Below, one piece after another: positions 1-9,617 of a stretch of DNA of 22,982 nt. This stretch comes from Lojkania enalia (taxonomy: Eukaryota; Ascomycota; Dothideomycetes; Pleosporales). The DNA lies in NCBI GenBank assembly GCA_010094045.1, contig ML986724.1, positions 46,872 through 69,853 on the forward strand. Direction: 5' to 3'. The notes below the pieces were generated by a model. The model had not been told where the DNA came from. It did not search any database and worked only from the letters and a program-made list of their open reading frames with translations. The translations under genes were made by a program, and so were the position numbers. Numbering within the stretch: the first letter of the stretch is position 1; the number at the start of each line of letters is the position of its first letter.

Positions 1-2
1 AT

Positions 3-2174
3 ATTACCTTTAAGAAATTAAAGTCAGCCCTATTAAGTATACCTACTCTCTACTACTTTAACCCTGCGTTAGAAATAAAAATAGAAACTAATACCTCTAA
101 TAGAGTAGTTATAAGAGTACTATTACAGAAACATCCTAACGGAAAATAGTACCCTATAGCGTTCTATAGTAAGGTTCTATCCGGTTCGGAACTGAACTAG
201 AAGATCTATAATAAGAAACTGTTCGCAATCGTTACTGCGTTTAAGTAATAGAGGGTAGAACTTACTTCGGTAGCTACTAGAACTCTAGTATATACTAATT
301 ATCGCTTACTCGAATATTTCATAACTACGAAGGTACTTAATACTTGTTAAGTTTGTTAGACCGAGGAATTAGCTTAGTATTAGTTCCGAATCGAGTACAC
401 TCTAGATAAGAATAATACTAGAGTAGATATCCTTAGTCGTCGCGAATAAGATATAGAAAACTTAAAAGCAGCTTAAACTAACAACTAGTTAAAAGTCCTA
501 CTTAAACCGCATTAACTTCACCCCTGAATTAATACCGAATTAGCCTAGTCCTATATTACCTAAATAATAACTTAAGCGGCTATACTAAACGTTATTAAAG
601 GCTAGGAGTAGGTTATATTACTAGACTCTCTGGAGTTAATTAACGTATTACTATAGAAAAACCGAGCCTCCTTCGCGCAGGAATGTATACTTCTACCCCG
701 CAAGTATTAGATAGAGAACGGACTACTTCTCTATAATAATTGCTTATATATTCTATTAGATTTAGGCCTTTATACGCGACTTATATAAGAGGCTTATAAC
801 TAAGTATCCTCTATATATCTAAGTGCTACTAAAACCTATTAGTTACTATCCTGGAAATACTATTAGAAGGGTATAGAGGCTACTTACAAACGATATATAC
901 GGAATTATATCCTATACTGTAAAGTTTATCTGATATAAACCCAAACTCTAAGTTTTATCTACCTACTTCCTATACTAAATTAACTAATATAGTATCTATA
1001 TATTAATTTTAAGGATTTTCCTATAAATAAGTTTAGATACAATCAGATTATAGTAGTAATTAATCGCCTGTCTAAATAAGCGATGTTTATCCCCTACTAT
1101 TATATAATTAACGTAAGGGGAATAGCTGAATTATTTATTTAATAGGTGTACTACTTTAGCTATACACCCGAAACTATTATTTTAGACTAAGAACCTTAGT
1201 TTGTATCTAGTTTCTAGTCCGAATTCTGCCGTATCTTAGGCGTAAAGATTAAACTATCTACTACTTATTATAAAGAGACTAACAGATAGACAGAGATTAT
1301 AAATAAGTACATCAATCAGAGACTGCGCTCTTTCATATCCTTCTACTAGAATAACTAGAGTTCTCTATTACCTATAATCGACCGAGTATAAGTAACTCTA
1401 CCCTATACGACTATCAGAATATTCCCGTATTAGATCCTATACGGATCTAAGCCCTGTTAGAGTTGGGATTAGAAATATTCTATTAATCCTATTATTATAA
1501 TAGATAAATTAAATTGTAAGGACGCTTTAGCTCTAGTAATTTATATATATACAGCCTAGGAAACTATAAAGGCTAATATTAAGAAGGCTTAGGATCGTAT
1601 ACGATCCGTTATTAACTATTACTAGTAACTGATTGATTAGTAGATCGGTGATATAGTCTACCTAAATACTAAGAACCTTACGGTTTAAAGACTGAGCCGA
1701 AAGCTATCCGATTAATAGGAGGGCCCTTTTAAAATACTAAAACAGGTTAGAAACTCGTACCATCTACAGCTACCTCTAGGGTTGAGAATATATAATATCT
1801 TCGCACTAAACCTGCTGTATAAAAACCCCCAGGACCCTCTACTAGAGTAAAAAGCTCCAAAACCACCCGCTATCGCTATTAAGGGGGTAGAAGAGTGGGA
1901 GGTTGAGGAAATACTGGCTAGTAAGCTGTATTATAAGACCCTTAAATACCGTATAAAATGGGTAGAATATAATCCTAACCCGGTCTAGTATAAAGCCTTA
2001 AATTTTATGGGTTCGCCTTATAAGCTAAGAGCTTTTTATAATAAGTATCCGAATCAGCCAGGATCCTTAAGAGCCCTAACTAAATAGATTAAGGTATACG
2101 AGGATAGTATAGAAAATATAGATTACCTGGTAGACAATAATATATAAGAGTTAAGTAGTGGATTAAAAAACTAA
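3..2174 (+). pseudogene. RIP-degraded Ty3/gypsy pol 3' portion (RNase H, integrase, chromodomain)
   Basis: One reading frame (codons starting at multiples of 3) can be followed from the window edge to the TAA at 2172, broken by many TAG/TAA codons where Gln or Trp is expected but by no frameshift I could find. In order: RNase H (about 60-450; the first catalytic Asp codon at 90-92 is now AAT), a zinc-binding linker (about 780-930), the integrase core (about 1000-1400, with VVINRLSK where VVDRLSK is usual, an intact ILDQEPQFVS block, and QTEIINKYINQRLR carrying the last acidic residue), and a chromodomain (about 1887-2010, starting EEWEVEEILA, with Trp codons intact). This order is that of a chromoviral gypsy element on the plus strand. 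The reverse transcriptase should lie left of the window. The chromodomain end is less mutated than the rest. The element cannot be active as it stands. Confidence 0.9.
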
Positions 2175-2554
2175 AGTATAGGCCCGAAATTACTCCTCTA
2201 TAGAATCCGGAGGGTCTGATAGTAGGCTGTCGGATACCTCCCCAGTCCTCTCCTCTTCTACCCTTCTTTCCCTTTTTTCCCTCCGGACTCCCCCTAAACC
2301 TCCCCTACCTCGTTTTTAGCCGCCCGAGAGCGCTGCAATATCAGCCTAAAGGCTAGATACTAGAGCCTCTAGGGTTAAAACCCGACGGAGTAACTTAGTA
2401 CCCTAGTAGAATAAAGCTACTTGGATACTGGCTGTAGAAAGGCTATCTTCCTAACTCTTTACAACCTAGGTTATAAGCACTAGGCTGTAAGCGGACTCTA
2501 AAATAGCCTCGAAGGCTACCTTTTTATCCTTCTTATCCCCTACATATTAGGCTA
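2175..2554 (+). other. 3' non-coding part of the left gypsy element
   Basis: This stretch lies between the end of pol and the duplicated 3'-region/LTR unit. It holds a pyrimidine-rich tract (about 2240-2310) and more GC than the DNA around it, but no reading frame. It most likely belongs to the 3' untranslated region of the same gypsy element. No gene seen. Confidence 0.5.
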
Positions 2555-3529
2555 CTACTTATAGTTCGAGATGGCCCCGGAGGACTAGAAACTCCTCCTT
2601 ATAGTAGGAGGGGATCTATAAGTACGTTAGTAGTAAGTACTCTACTAGTATTAGATGCGATTCGTACGGGGTTATACTTTTTATTTTATAAGGTATAATA
2701 CTTACATTTTTTTAATCTTAGAGATTAAAAGGAAAATATTATATACTACCTACAGGCGAGCGCGCGCGTAGCCCGAAGGTAGATAATTTAAAAGGCTTTT
2801 AAAGAGGCTTTAAGAGGTAGGCGGAGTGGTATATTAATTAATTTTTTCTATAAGGCGTTAGTAATACTTTAATAATTAACGGTTCTAGGGACGCGCAATA
2901 ATACATACGGAGTAGAAGTTATTATTTAGTTAAGGAAGCTTAGTTAACAGCGACCTAGTAATATACTAAGGCTAGTAAACGCTTATTACTATATGCGACG
3001 AAATTGCAATATTAATAAACTATTATAATAGTAGTTACTAGCTGATATATAGGTCAATCATACTCACCGCGAAAACCTTACTTAACATCATATTAATAAA
3101 CGCATCTCTATAAGTAACTACGCGTATTAGTTCTTACCGGTAAATACCTCCTTAAAGAAATTTCTTTATACTAGAACCTATCTATAATAGCCCCGATTCC
3201 CTCCCGAACCAGTGTAGATAGGGACTATCAGCCTACGAGGAGGGGGGTAGTATAATAATACAAAGAAATCGTTCCACGAAAAGCTTTATATACAACCTTA
3301 TCCTAAAGCTTTTCGCTTATCTTATTCTACCCCTAGTTCTACCCCTTTTCCCTTCCGTATATAGTTGTATACTCCCTTATAAGTAGCTTAGTAGTTCTTC
3401 TATATCCTTTTGTACAAGGCCTATAGGTGTTAATAGAATTCCTAGGTCCCTAAACCCCTACGCACTCCTATATACCTCTAAGTAGATTCGTGCCGCATTT
3501 AGACCTATTATCTTACCTGCGCTGTTACA
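2555..3529 (+). repeat. Tandem unit A: gypsy 3' region, polypurine tract and LTR
   Basis: A block of about 975 bp that is repeated immediately downstream (3530-4511). Matching landmarks are AGGACTAGAAACTCCTCC at 2581 and 3556, and the GAGGGGGGTAG purine tract at about 3240-3250 and 4222-4232. The first 696 bp are non-coding; the last 279 bp are an LTR (listed separately). Unit A keeps GC-rich patches (for example GCGAGCGCGCGCG near 2757) that have become AT in unit B, so the two units have suffered RIP to different degrees. Confidence 0.85.
3251..3529 (+). repeat. LTR copy 1 (279 bp)
   Basis: One of three 279-bp copies in the window (others at 4233-4511 and 20272-20550), all in the same orientation. 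The least mutated ends give TGTAA at the 5' end (copy 3) and TTACA at the 3' end (this copy), the usual TG...CA inverted LTR termini; here the 5' TG has become TA. A purine tract (AGGAGGGGGGTAG) directly precedes it, as a polypurine tract should. Inside is a perfect 12-bp inverted repeat (3277-3288 with 3304-3315). Confidence 0.85.
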
Positions 3530-4511
3530 CTACTTATAGTTTAAGATAGCCTTAGAGGACTAGAAACTCCTCCTTATAGTAGAAGAGGATTTATAAGTAT
3601 ATTAGTAGTAAATATTCTACTAGTATTAGATCTAATTTATATAGAGTTATACTTTTTATTTTATAAGATATAATACTTATATTTTTTTAATCTTAGGGAC
3701 TAAAAGGTAAATATTATATACTACCCGCGGGCGAGTATATATATAGCCTAAAGGTAAATAATTTAAAAAACTTCTAAAGAGACTCTAAAAGACGGGTAGA
3801 ATAGTATATTAATTAATTTTTTTTTCTATAAAGTATTAGTAATACTTTAATAATTAATAGTTCTAGGGACGTATAATAATATATATAGAGTAAAAGTTGT
3901 TATTTAGTTAAGAAAACTTAGTTAATAGTAATCTAGTAATATACTAAAGCTAGTAAACGCTTATTACTATATATAACAAAATTGTAATATTAATAAACTG
4001 TTATAACAGTAGTTACTAGCTAATATATAGGTTAATTATACTTACTATAAAAACCTTACTTAATATTATATTAATATATAAATACATCTCTATAGGTAAC
4101 TATATATATTAGCTTTTACTAGTAAATACCTTCTTAAAGAAATTTCTTTATACTAGAATCTATTTATAATAGCCCTAATTCCCTCCCGAACCAGCGTAGA
4201 TAAGGACTATCAGCCTATAAGGAGGGGGGTAGTATAATAATATAAAGAAATCGTTCTACGAAAAGCTTTATATATAACCTTATCTTAAAGCTTTTCGCTT
4301 ATCTTATTCTACCCCCGGTTCTACCCCTTTTCCTATCCGTATATAGTTATATACTCCCTTATAAGTAGCTCGGTAGTTTTTCTATATCCTTTCGTATAAG
4401 GCTTATAAGTGTTAATAGAATTCTCAGGTCCCTAATCCCCTACGCACTCTTATATGCTTCTAAGTAGATTTATACTATATTCGGACCTATTATCTTACCT
4501 ACGCTATTATA
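3530..4511 (+). repeat. Tandem unit B: gypsy 3' region, polypurine tract and LTR
   Basis: Second copy of the unit at 2555-3529, abutting it with no gap. The offset grows from 975 to 982 because of small insertions (for example a longer T run near 3817-3826). It is more AT-rich than unit A. The sequence after its LTR (GTTTAAATCTAG) resembles the start of the unit, so a third, truncated copy may have begun there. Confidence 0.8.
4233..4511 (+). repeat. LTR copy 2 (279 bp)
   Basis: Exactly the length of copies 1 and 3. Preceded by the same purine tract (GGAGGGGGGTAG). Both ends are RIP-altered (TATAA...TTATA for TGTAA...TTACA). The internal hairpin sequence CGAAAAGCTTTA / TAAAGCTTTTCG is kept. 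Confidence 0.82.
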
Positions 4512-5560
4512 GTTTAAATCTAGTTTAAAGATAAACTTAATAATTATCTTCTTATCTAACTTTATAAGCCCCTTTAAATTAGTCTTATAATTATATTAAA
4601 TAGTTATTCTAGTATATTTTTATTAGAAACGCATTTAGTTAATATTATATAGTACTATAGCCTACTTTATACTTAATAATATATCGTTTTTAAGAACTTA
4701 AATTACTAGAATTATTTAAACCTCTTTTAAAGCGTACTAAATATTTAGTTATAGAGCTATAGTAGTTACTAGTTAATAGGCTAAGTATTAGTATTAGGAT
4801 AGTTTACTTATTTATATAGAATATTTACTTATAGAGTATATTATATTTAAAGCTAAAAGAGCGTTTATTTATTATTTTTATAAGTAAATAAAATAAGTAT
4901 ATATTATTAAGAGAAGATAATTATTTAGAAACATTTATATATTAACTAAAAGATATACATCTTTTAAAATTAACTAAATGTTCTTTTATATAATATTTCT
5001 TTATTATTAAAATAAATTATAAATTAAACTTCTAATAGCTAAATAAGTAGGTATAATAGAATTTATTAATCCTAGATTTAATATTTAGTAGAATATATAA
5101 AATACTATCTACTTAATAATTTAAAATAGTAGATTTTATATAATAGTATAATTTATAAAAGTTTAATTAATAATTTAATTATTTAAATTATTTTTTAAAA
5201 CTAATAAATTTAACTTATTTATATTATTATTAATTAATACTTATTTTTAAAGTTCTTAAAATTAACTTATTACTATTATTTATATATAAGAAATAGATCT
5301 ATTAGATTTAATCTTATATTTTAATTAAAGATAATATTAAATATTTATAGTTAATTCTATACTATATAAATAGAAAGAGTAGTAATATAACTTTTAATTT
5401 TAATAGTCTTATATAAGCTTATCTTTTAATAGATACTAGACGTATTTTTCCAACTTATATTACTAGAGACTTCTAGCGATTTAAAAGAGTTAAGAGAAAC
5501 TTATAAGCTATCTTCTAAAGCTATAATAGTAAAGAAAATAGCTTCCGTATAATAAGAGAT
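4512..5560. other. Extremely AT-rich, gene-free RIP desert
   Basis: Almost pure A/T with TpA-rich words and very few G or C. I followed all frames for a remnant of a known transposon domain and recognised none. It is probably an old transposon mutated beyond recognition. No gene, RNA or clear repeat seen. Confidence 0.6.
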
Positions 5561-6127
5561 AAATTTTGGTGAGGAAATATAGTCTGTGCGCCAAATTATC
5601 CGATAATATCGTATATTATTTAGCATAAAATAATCGCCAAGTACTATAATTTATTTTTTACGAAAGGATAATTTTAATTTTAACAACCCTGGTTAGCTTG
5701 CAGGTTAAAATTTCGTAGCAGAACTAACCTCCAAGGTTATATTAGAAAATGTTAATTCCTGTTGCTATTAAATAAGAAACCTATACATAGGACCGATAGA
5801 AATGATACTATGGCCCGTGGGCGGTCATGCCGTGTATACGGGTCTAGAATGCAGAAGCGCGGCAGTAGGAATTATGCAGAGTAGGATTCATAGCTCTGTG
5901 TACATTTTCTCGGCTCCTCTATCTATCCAAGAGGTAGGTGGCCTAGGTTAAACCGCTGTCGAAAATATAGACGTCTTTAAATAGGAAGCATAGATCCGCC
6001 GAATCCTGCAGCCAAACGCATCCTCACCACTTCTCGCACACCCCTAGCCAACTCCCATCCCCCCAAAAGTAAGCCAAGAAGAGAGCTAGTCGAGACGTTG
6101 TCACATCATGTCCCACACATTTCTCTA
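5561..6127. other. Transition from AT-rich desert to the normal-composition island
   Basis: Base composition changes over about 150 bp (5,560-5,700) from RIP-type AT richness to balanced composition. No coding frame was supported. The part nearest 6128 would be the 3' flank of the minus-strand Dabb gene. No gene seen. Confidence 0.5.
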
Positions 6128-6576
6128 TTAGACTTCGAAAACAATCGAGACAGTCTGCTCTCTATCGCAGACCTGGTGGCACAATTCTCGCGGACTACAA
6201 CATACAATTAATTTCAAAGTTGCTACTAGAAGCTGTGTGACTAAGTGCTTCACTCACCGGACGTGTTCCGGATGTTCGTGGAACTCCGTGGCGCTCTCGG
6301 CAGAGTCCAGTTCAACCATGGCGGCCAGATCCCAACCCTTGGCCAAGTGCTCGTGCGACGCAATCGGCCGGCCAGCGTGCAGACTACGAACGCCTGGTAA
6401 AAGTGTTAGAGTAATTGGTACTCGAGTTTGAATGCCTCCTCCCACGCGCGCATCAAGATTGGGTACTCACAAGGGACCTTGTCGGGCATGGTTTTGCTGA
6501 TGTCGATCCACTCTTTGATGATTGCGGGATCCGCATCAGGCTTGAACTTGAAAAAGGCTACTTGGAAGACAGGCAT
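6128..6576 (-). CDS. Stress-responsive A/B-barrel (Dabb) domain protein, 3 exons, 102 aa
   Basis: Exons on the minus strand: 6576-6471, 6393-6258 and 6194-6128 (stop TAA). Intron 1 (77 nt, GTGAGT...CCAG) has a CTAAC branch point; intron 2 is 63 nt (GTGAGT...TGTAG). All phases agree and the total is 309 nt. The start ATG sits in a good context (AAACATGCC). The product is one small ferredoxin-like Dabb domain: FFKFKPDADPAIIKEW near the start, KVPCVRSLHAGRPIAS in the middle, then SHEHLAKGWDLAAMVELDS and EFHEHPEHVR, the classic end of the family. Length is normal for a single-domain member. Dabb proteins form dimeric barrels; some are stress proteins, others act on polyketides (plant olivetolic acid cyclase is one). 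The N-terminal motif has Gln at residue 5, where many members have His. An AflR-type site lies about 120 bp upstream, which suggests co-regulation with the AflR-like gene. The exact substrate is unknown. Confidence 0.85.
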
Positions 6577-7367
6577 GTTTGGAAGAGATGCGAAAAGGTT
6601 CGTATGTTCCAGGAAGTTGTGATTGTAGTGAGGAAGGTTGATATCACACTCGGGGCTGGCAACAGAACGCAGTAATAAAAAAGCAATGCTCGGTGCTCGG
6701 GTACCGAATACCGTGCTGAGGGTGGAAAAGCATCCTGGGCCTCGTACATACGATTTTCCAAGTGGTATCTATTTCTGGCGCGACCGAGTCGGCCTCTACG
6801 GCATCGAAATTGCGGAGCAGGCTGTCGGAGATGGACGTGAATGTTTTGTGAGACTCAGCTAACTATGGACACCCGCAGCATTCGTATTCGTCCAATGACT
6901 GATGACGAGAGCACTTTCAAAGCCAGCGAAAGACGAGCTTGGCAACGCCGACCGCGCTTTCAGGTCGACGCAGGGCAAACCCGAACTCTTAGTCTCTCGG
7001 TCCGTGGGTACCTGTGTACATGCCACTTGACCATGGGCATACGAAGAGGTACCATGTACCATGACCTTAATACATTCTGTGCGACCTAACCTTCATTTCT
7101 ACCCCTCATATCTACAAATCGCTAGCGTTAAAATACTGGGGAGGGGTCAGAATTGGCAGCACTTTGCATTCCTGCAGCTTCAAGTGGATACAGCCGAATT
7201 CGTACCGGATATGTACTGGATCTAATGCGGAGAAACTCTAGATGTTCGTTTTTTTTTTTGAATACCCTGCGCAGGGCCGAATTTCAGCTCTTAAATACGT
7301 GGTCGTAGCGTCTCTTGACATACTATGCTCGACGAGATCGCCTAGGTTGCATCTCAAAATCATCGAC
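6577..7367. other. Intergenic region between the divergent Dabb and AflS-like genes
   Basis: About 790 bp that should hold the promoters of both genes, which point away from each other. Apart from the AflR-type motif at 6690-6707 there is a T10 run near 7249. Short frames here on both strands have no recognisable domain and no splice structure, and I regard them as chance. Confidence 0.5.
6690..6707. promoter_or_regulatory. Overlapping AflR-type binding sites upstream of the Dabb gene
   Basis: TCGGTGCTCGG (6690-6700) and TCGGGTACCGA (6697-6707) overlap. The second, read on the minus strand as TCGGTACCCGA, fits the published AflR consensus TCGSWNNSCGR at every position; the first fits the looser TCGN5CGR. 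They lie 114-131 bp upstream of the Dabb start codon. I scanned the non-coding DNA of the island by eye and found no other TCGN5CGR. The match is seen; its use by the AflR-like protein encoded at 10330 is inferred. Confidence 0.55.
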
Positions 7368-8589
7368 ATGGAGGAGCCTGGCGCTAGAAATCTTGAGCCA
7401 GAAATTTGGATGAGCCAGCTCGTTCGCAACGCAAGTAGAGACCGCGATTCCGAAGCCTCACTTCCTTTTAGCTAACTGCATAGCCCTGCTCAACAGATCC
7501 AAATAGTAGCATGTCTCCGCTGGCTGTGCGAGTTCAACATCTTGCCCTGCATCCCCCAGCAGCAGCCCGTTTCTTACGAAGATCTATCGCAACTTGCTCT
7601 CGTGCCAGAAGGCCATCTACGCAGAGTATGCCGCATGCTCATCTCTGCAAAGTTCTTGGAAGAGACGGCATCAACGCACGTTGGGCATACGGCCTTGTCG
7701 TATGCTTTTGTCAACAATTTCGCGCTATCCGACGGCCTTGCTTTCTTGACTGAAACTATTGTACCTGCGTCGTTGAAGATGGTGGAAGCCAGTAAATCAT
7801 TCGACAAGGCAGACCGGTCTCCGTACAGTGCTGCGTTTGGTACGTCAACGTCGTTCACGGATCAGGCTCTGCCCCATGGTCGACTGTCGCGCCAATTCGA
7901 TCATTTCATGAGATGTATCGCGAACGATACGGGGAATGGACTGCTTAGCATCTTGAGGCGGTTGAATATAAACGGAGACAAGGAAGCTCTAGCTGTGGAC
8001 GTGAGCGGAAACTGCCTCCAGGACGCTGTCGTTGTACTCCTGCTGATGCTTCGTAAAGGTTTCATGTACCTCCCTCACCATCGTCCGAACCCTTGCAGTT
8101 CTGCATCCGCGGCTGTCCTTCGTAGCCCAATTTGCCAAAGAGCCCCCGCCAACAGACGGCAAAGCGCTCCCGGAATCACTGGCTCCACGCATCCAATGCC
8201 TCCTCCAATCCAACCCTGAAAAACAGCCCATCCGCAACGCATCCACCTACATTCTGTTTCTGCAATCCATCGATACAAACGACGCTGCCGTTTCACGTAA
8301 GGTACTCAACTGCATCAAGGCGCATGCTGACATCCTGCGGTGCAACAGCGATGCGAAGCTGGTGATCCTGGCAGCTACGAGTCCTGCGGCTGAGGTGGAC
8401 TGGCACAAGCATATGGCTCACATGTGTCGCTTTCAATTGTCGCATGACGTACCGCTGGACAGACTCGAGCTGCGTGGCATACTCGACGAAGCTCTACGGA
8501 ATATCCCAGGATTATGCCTAGCAGGCATGACGGTGTCGGAGAACGGCGACTTCTGTATATATGAGATTGCTTCGATAGGTCTTGCATAG
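7368..8589 (+). CDS. AflS/AflJ-like methyltransferase-derived co-regulator with an in-frame TAA
   Basis: Segments 7368-8000 and 8059-8589 (TAG) are joined by a 58-nt intron (GTGAGC...GTAAAG, CTGAT branch point, phase 0). The join restores collinearity with the O-methyltransferase fold. After about 48 residues comes a winged-helix-like N-terminal part (ACLRWLCEFNILPCIP, VSYEDLSQLALVPEGHLRRV, VGHTALSYAF), then the former SAM-binding strand. There VDV is followed by SCTSLT rather than the Gly-rich loop, and then RTLAVLHPRLSFVAQF. A missing SAM loop fits AflS, which acts as a partner of AflR rather than as an enzyme. Length would be about 387 aa, somewhat short of the roughly 440 of AflS. The frame upstream has a TAA at 7473-7475. 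Either it is a nonsense mutation (CAA to TAA is a typical RIP change) or it is removed by a 72-nt intron (7435-7506, GTAGAG...AATAG, with CTAAC inside). The start at 7368 is the nearest in-frame ATG; 7242 is an alternative. It is tandem with the aflR-like gene, not divergent as in Aspergillus. Confidence 0.72.
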
Positions 8590-9121
8590 GGTAGCCGCCG
8601 ACTGGGAGTGCTATCACGCAGATAATGGCTTGTTCTAGACTCGAATGGTAGACCCGCTTGACCATGTAATTCAGTTGTTGACGGATGCAATACCGTATAC
8701 AACGGTAAGGCGGAATCACGTTGAGGGACATGAATCCGGTGTAGCATAGACCTGTGTGGGAAGCCGAATTATGCGGAGTGATAACTGCGAAGTGTTAGGA
8801 TGGGTGTCACTTCTTTTTGTGATATGAGGTTCACCGGTTTGGTAGAACCATAGCAGCAGCTTACTAGGGTGCGCAGCTCGATGCTGCGCAAATACGTACA
8901 ACGTCGTACAGCAGAACCCGCAGCTCCGCAGCACGTACACGCTTGGTTATTATCGTTGCGTCGGCTCAATGATCCCCCGGGCTAGTTCCACGCGACTTGA
9001 TCCCGGCCTTCAAGGTCGTCTTGCAAGCTCAAAGAGCGGATAGCCGGCCCTAGCGGCAACAAGGTGCGTCGCACGAGGGTAACGATCCACGGTCCAGGCA
9101 GCAGAATACCGGTAATCTTGA

Positions 9122-9339
9122 GTTGTGCAACATGCTCTGTTCCGCTATCTCGGTCTGAGGGTACGGACTTGGTCTGTAAAGACACGAATGTATTGCTCAA
9201 GGGATGCCAAGATTTAAGTTGGGGTAGTGCAATATTCTCTGTTCCACTATCTTGGTCTGTACGAACTTGGCCTACGGACTTCGTCTGTACGGATACAGAG
9301 GTATATGTATTGCTCGAGGAATGCCAAGACATAAGTTAG
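9122..9339. repeat. Imperfect tandem duplication, units of about 100 and 116 bp
   Basis: Unit 1 (9122-9221) and unit 2 (9224-9339) share the ordered blocks CTCTGTTCC.CTATCT.GGTCTG, TACGGACTT.GTCTGTA, TGTATTGCTC and ATGCCAAGA..TAAGTT. Unit 2 carries about 16 extra bases in its middle. The duplication produces a repeated peptide in a minus-strand frame (8982-9332), but nothing shows that frame to be coding. Confidence 0.75.
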
Positions 9340-9594
9340 AGTAGCGACATGCAGGGCGTGGACCCTGAATCGTCCGACTAATAATAATGAGGTGTTGTGG
9401 CAGGCATAACTGGAAGGAGTCAATGTATCGCTTGCCATGTGGCTGCTAGTCCCCGTTACAAATCCGTAGCTATCAGCTGCGGGGCCTCGTATCCGCGCGT
9501 GAGATGGGGGCTGGAATTTGGAGTCTTTAAGTACTTCGTATCTACTTTACAACAAAGTTCTCATGAGCTAGAGTGAGTCGCTGCTCGTGTTGGT

Positions 9595-9617
9595 GACCTC
9601 GGGAGCTATCCGAGGTC
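9595..9617. repeat. Perfect 8-bp inverted repeat
   Basis: GACCTCGG (9595-9602) and CCGAGGTC (9610-9617) are separated by 7 nt. It could form a hairpin or be a dimeric protein site. No neighbouring gene end explains it. Confidence 0.5.

Noticed and set aside
5570..5660. AT-rich partial palindromes around CGATAATATCGTATATTAT, similar to words near 15,870-15,925
   Set aside because: The similarity is short and in AT-rich DNA; I could not define element ends or a duplication.
6415..6675. 86-codon plus-strand frame over the Dabb gene
   Set aside because: It is the antisense shadow of Dabb exon 1 and intron 1, where the minus strand has a complete, family-matching, spliced gene.
8053..8098. Alternative 46-nt intron (GTAAAG...TTGCAG) in the AflS-like gene
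   Set aside because: It also links the two frames, but leaves about four extra residues before the HPRLSF block and discards the RTLAV stretch that fits the family; the 58-nt intron at 8001-8058 fits better.
8982..9332. 116-codon open frame on the minus strand with an internally repeated peptide
   Set aside because: The repetition comes from the DNA tandem duplication; there is no domain, no splice structure and no promoter evidence.
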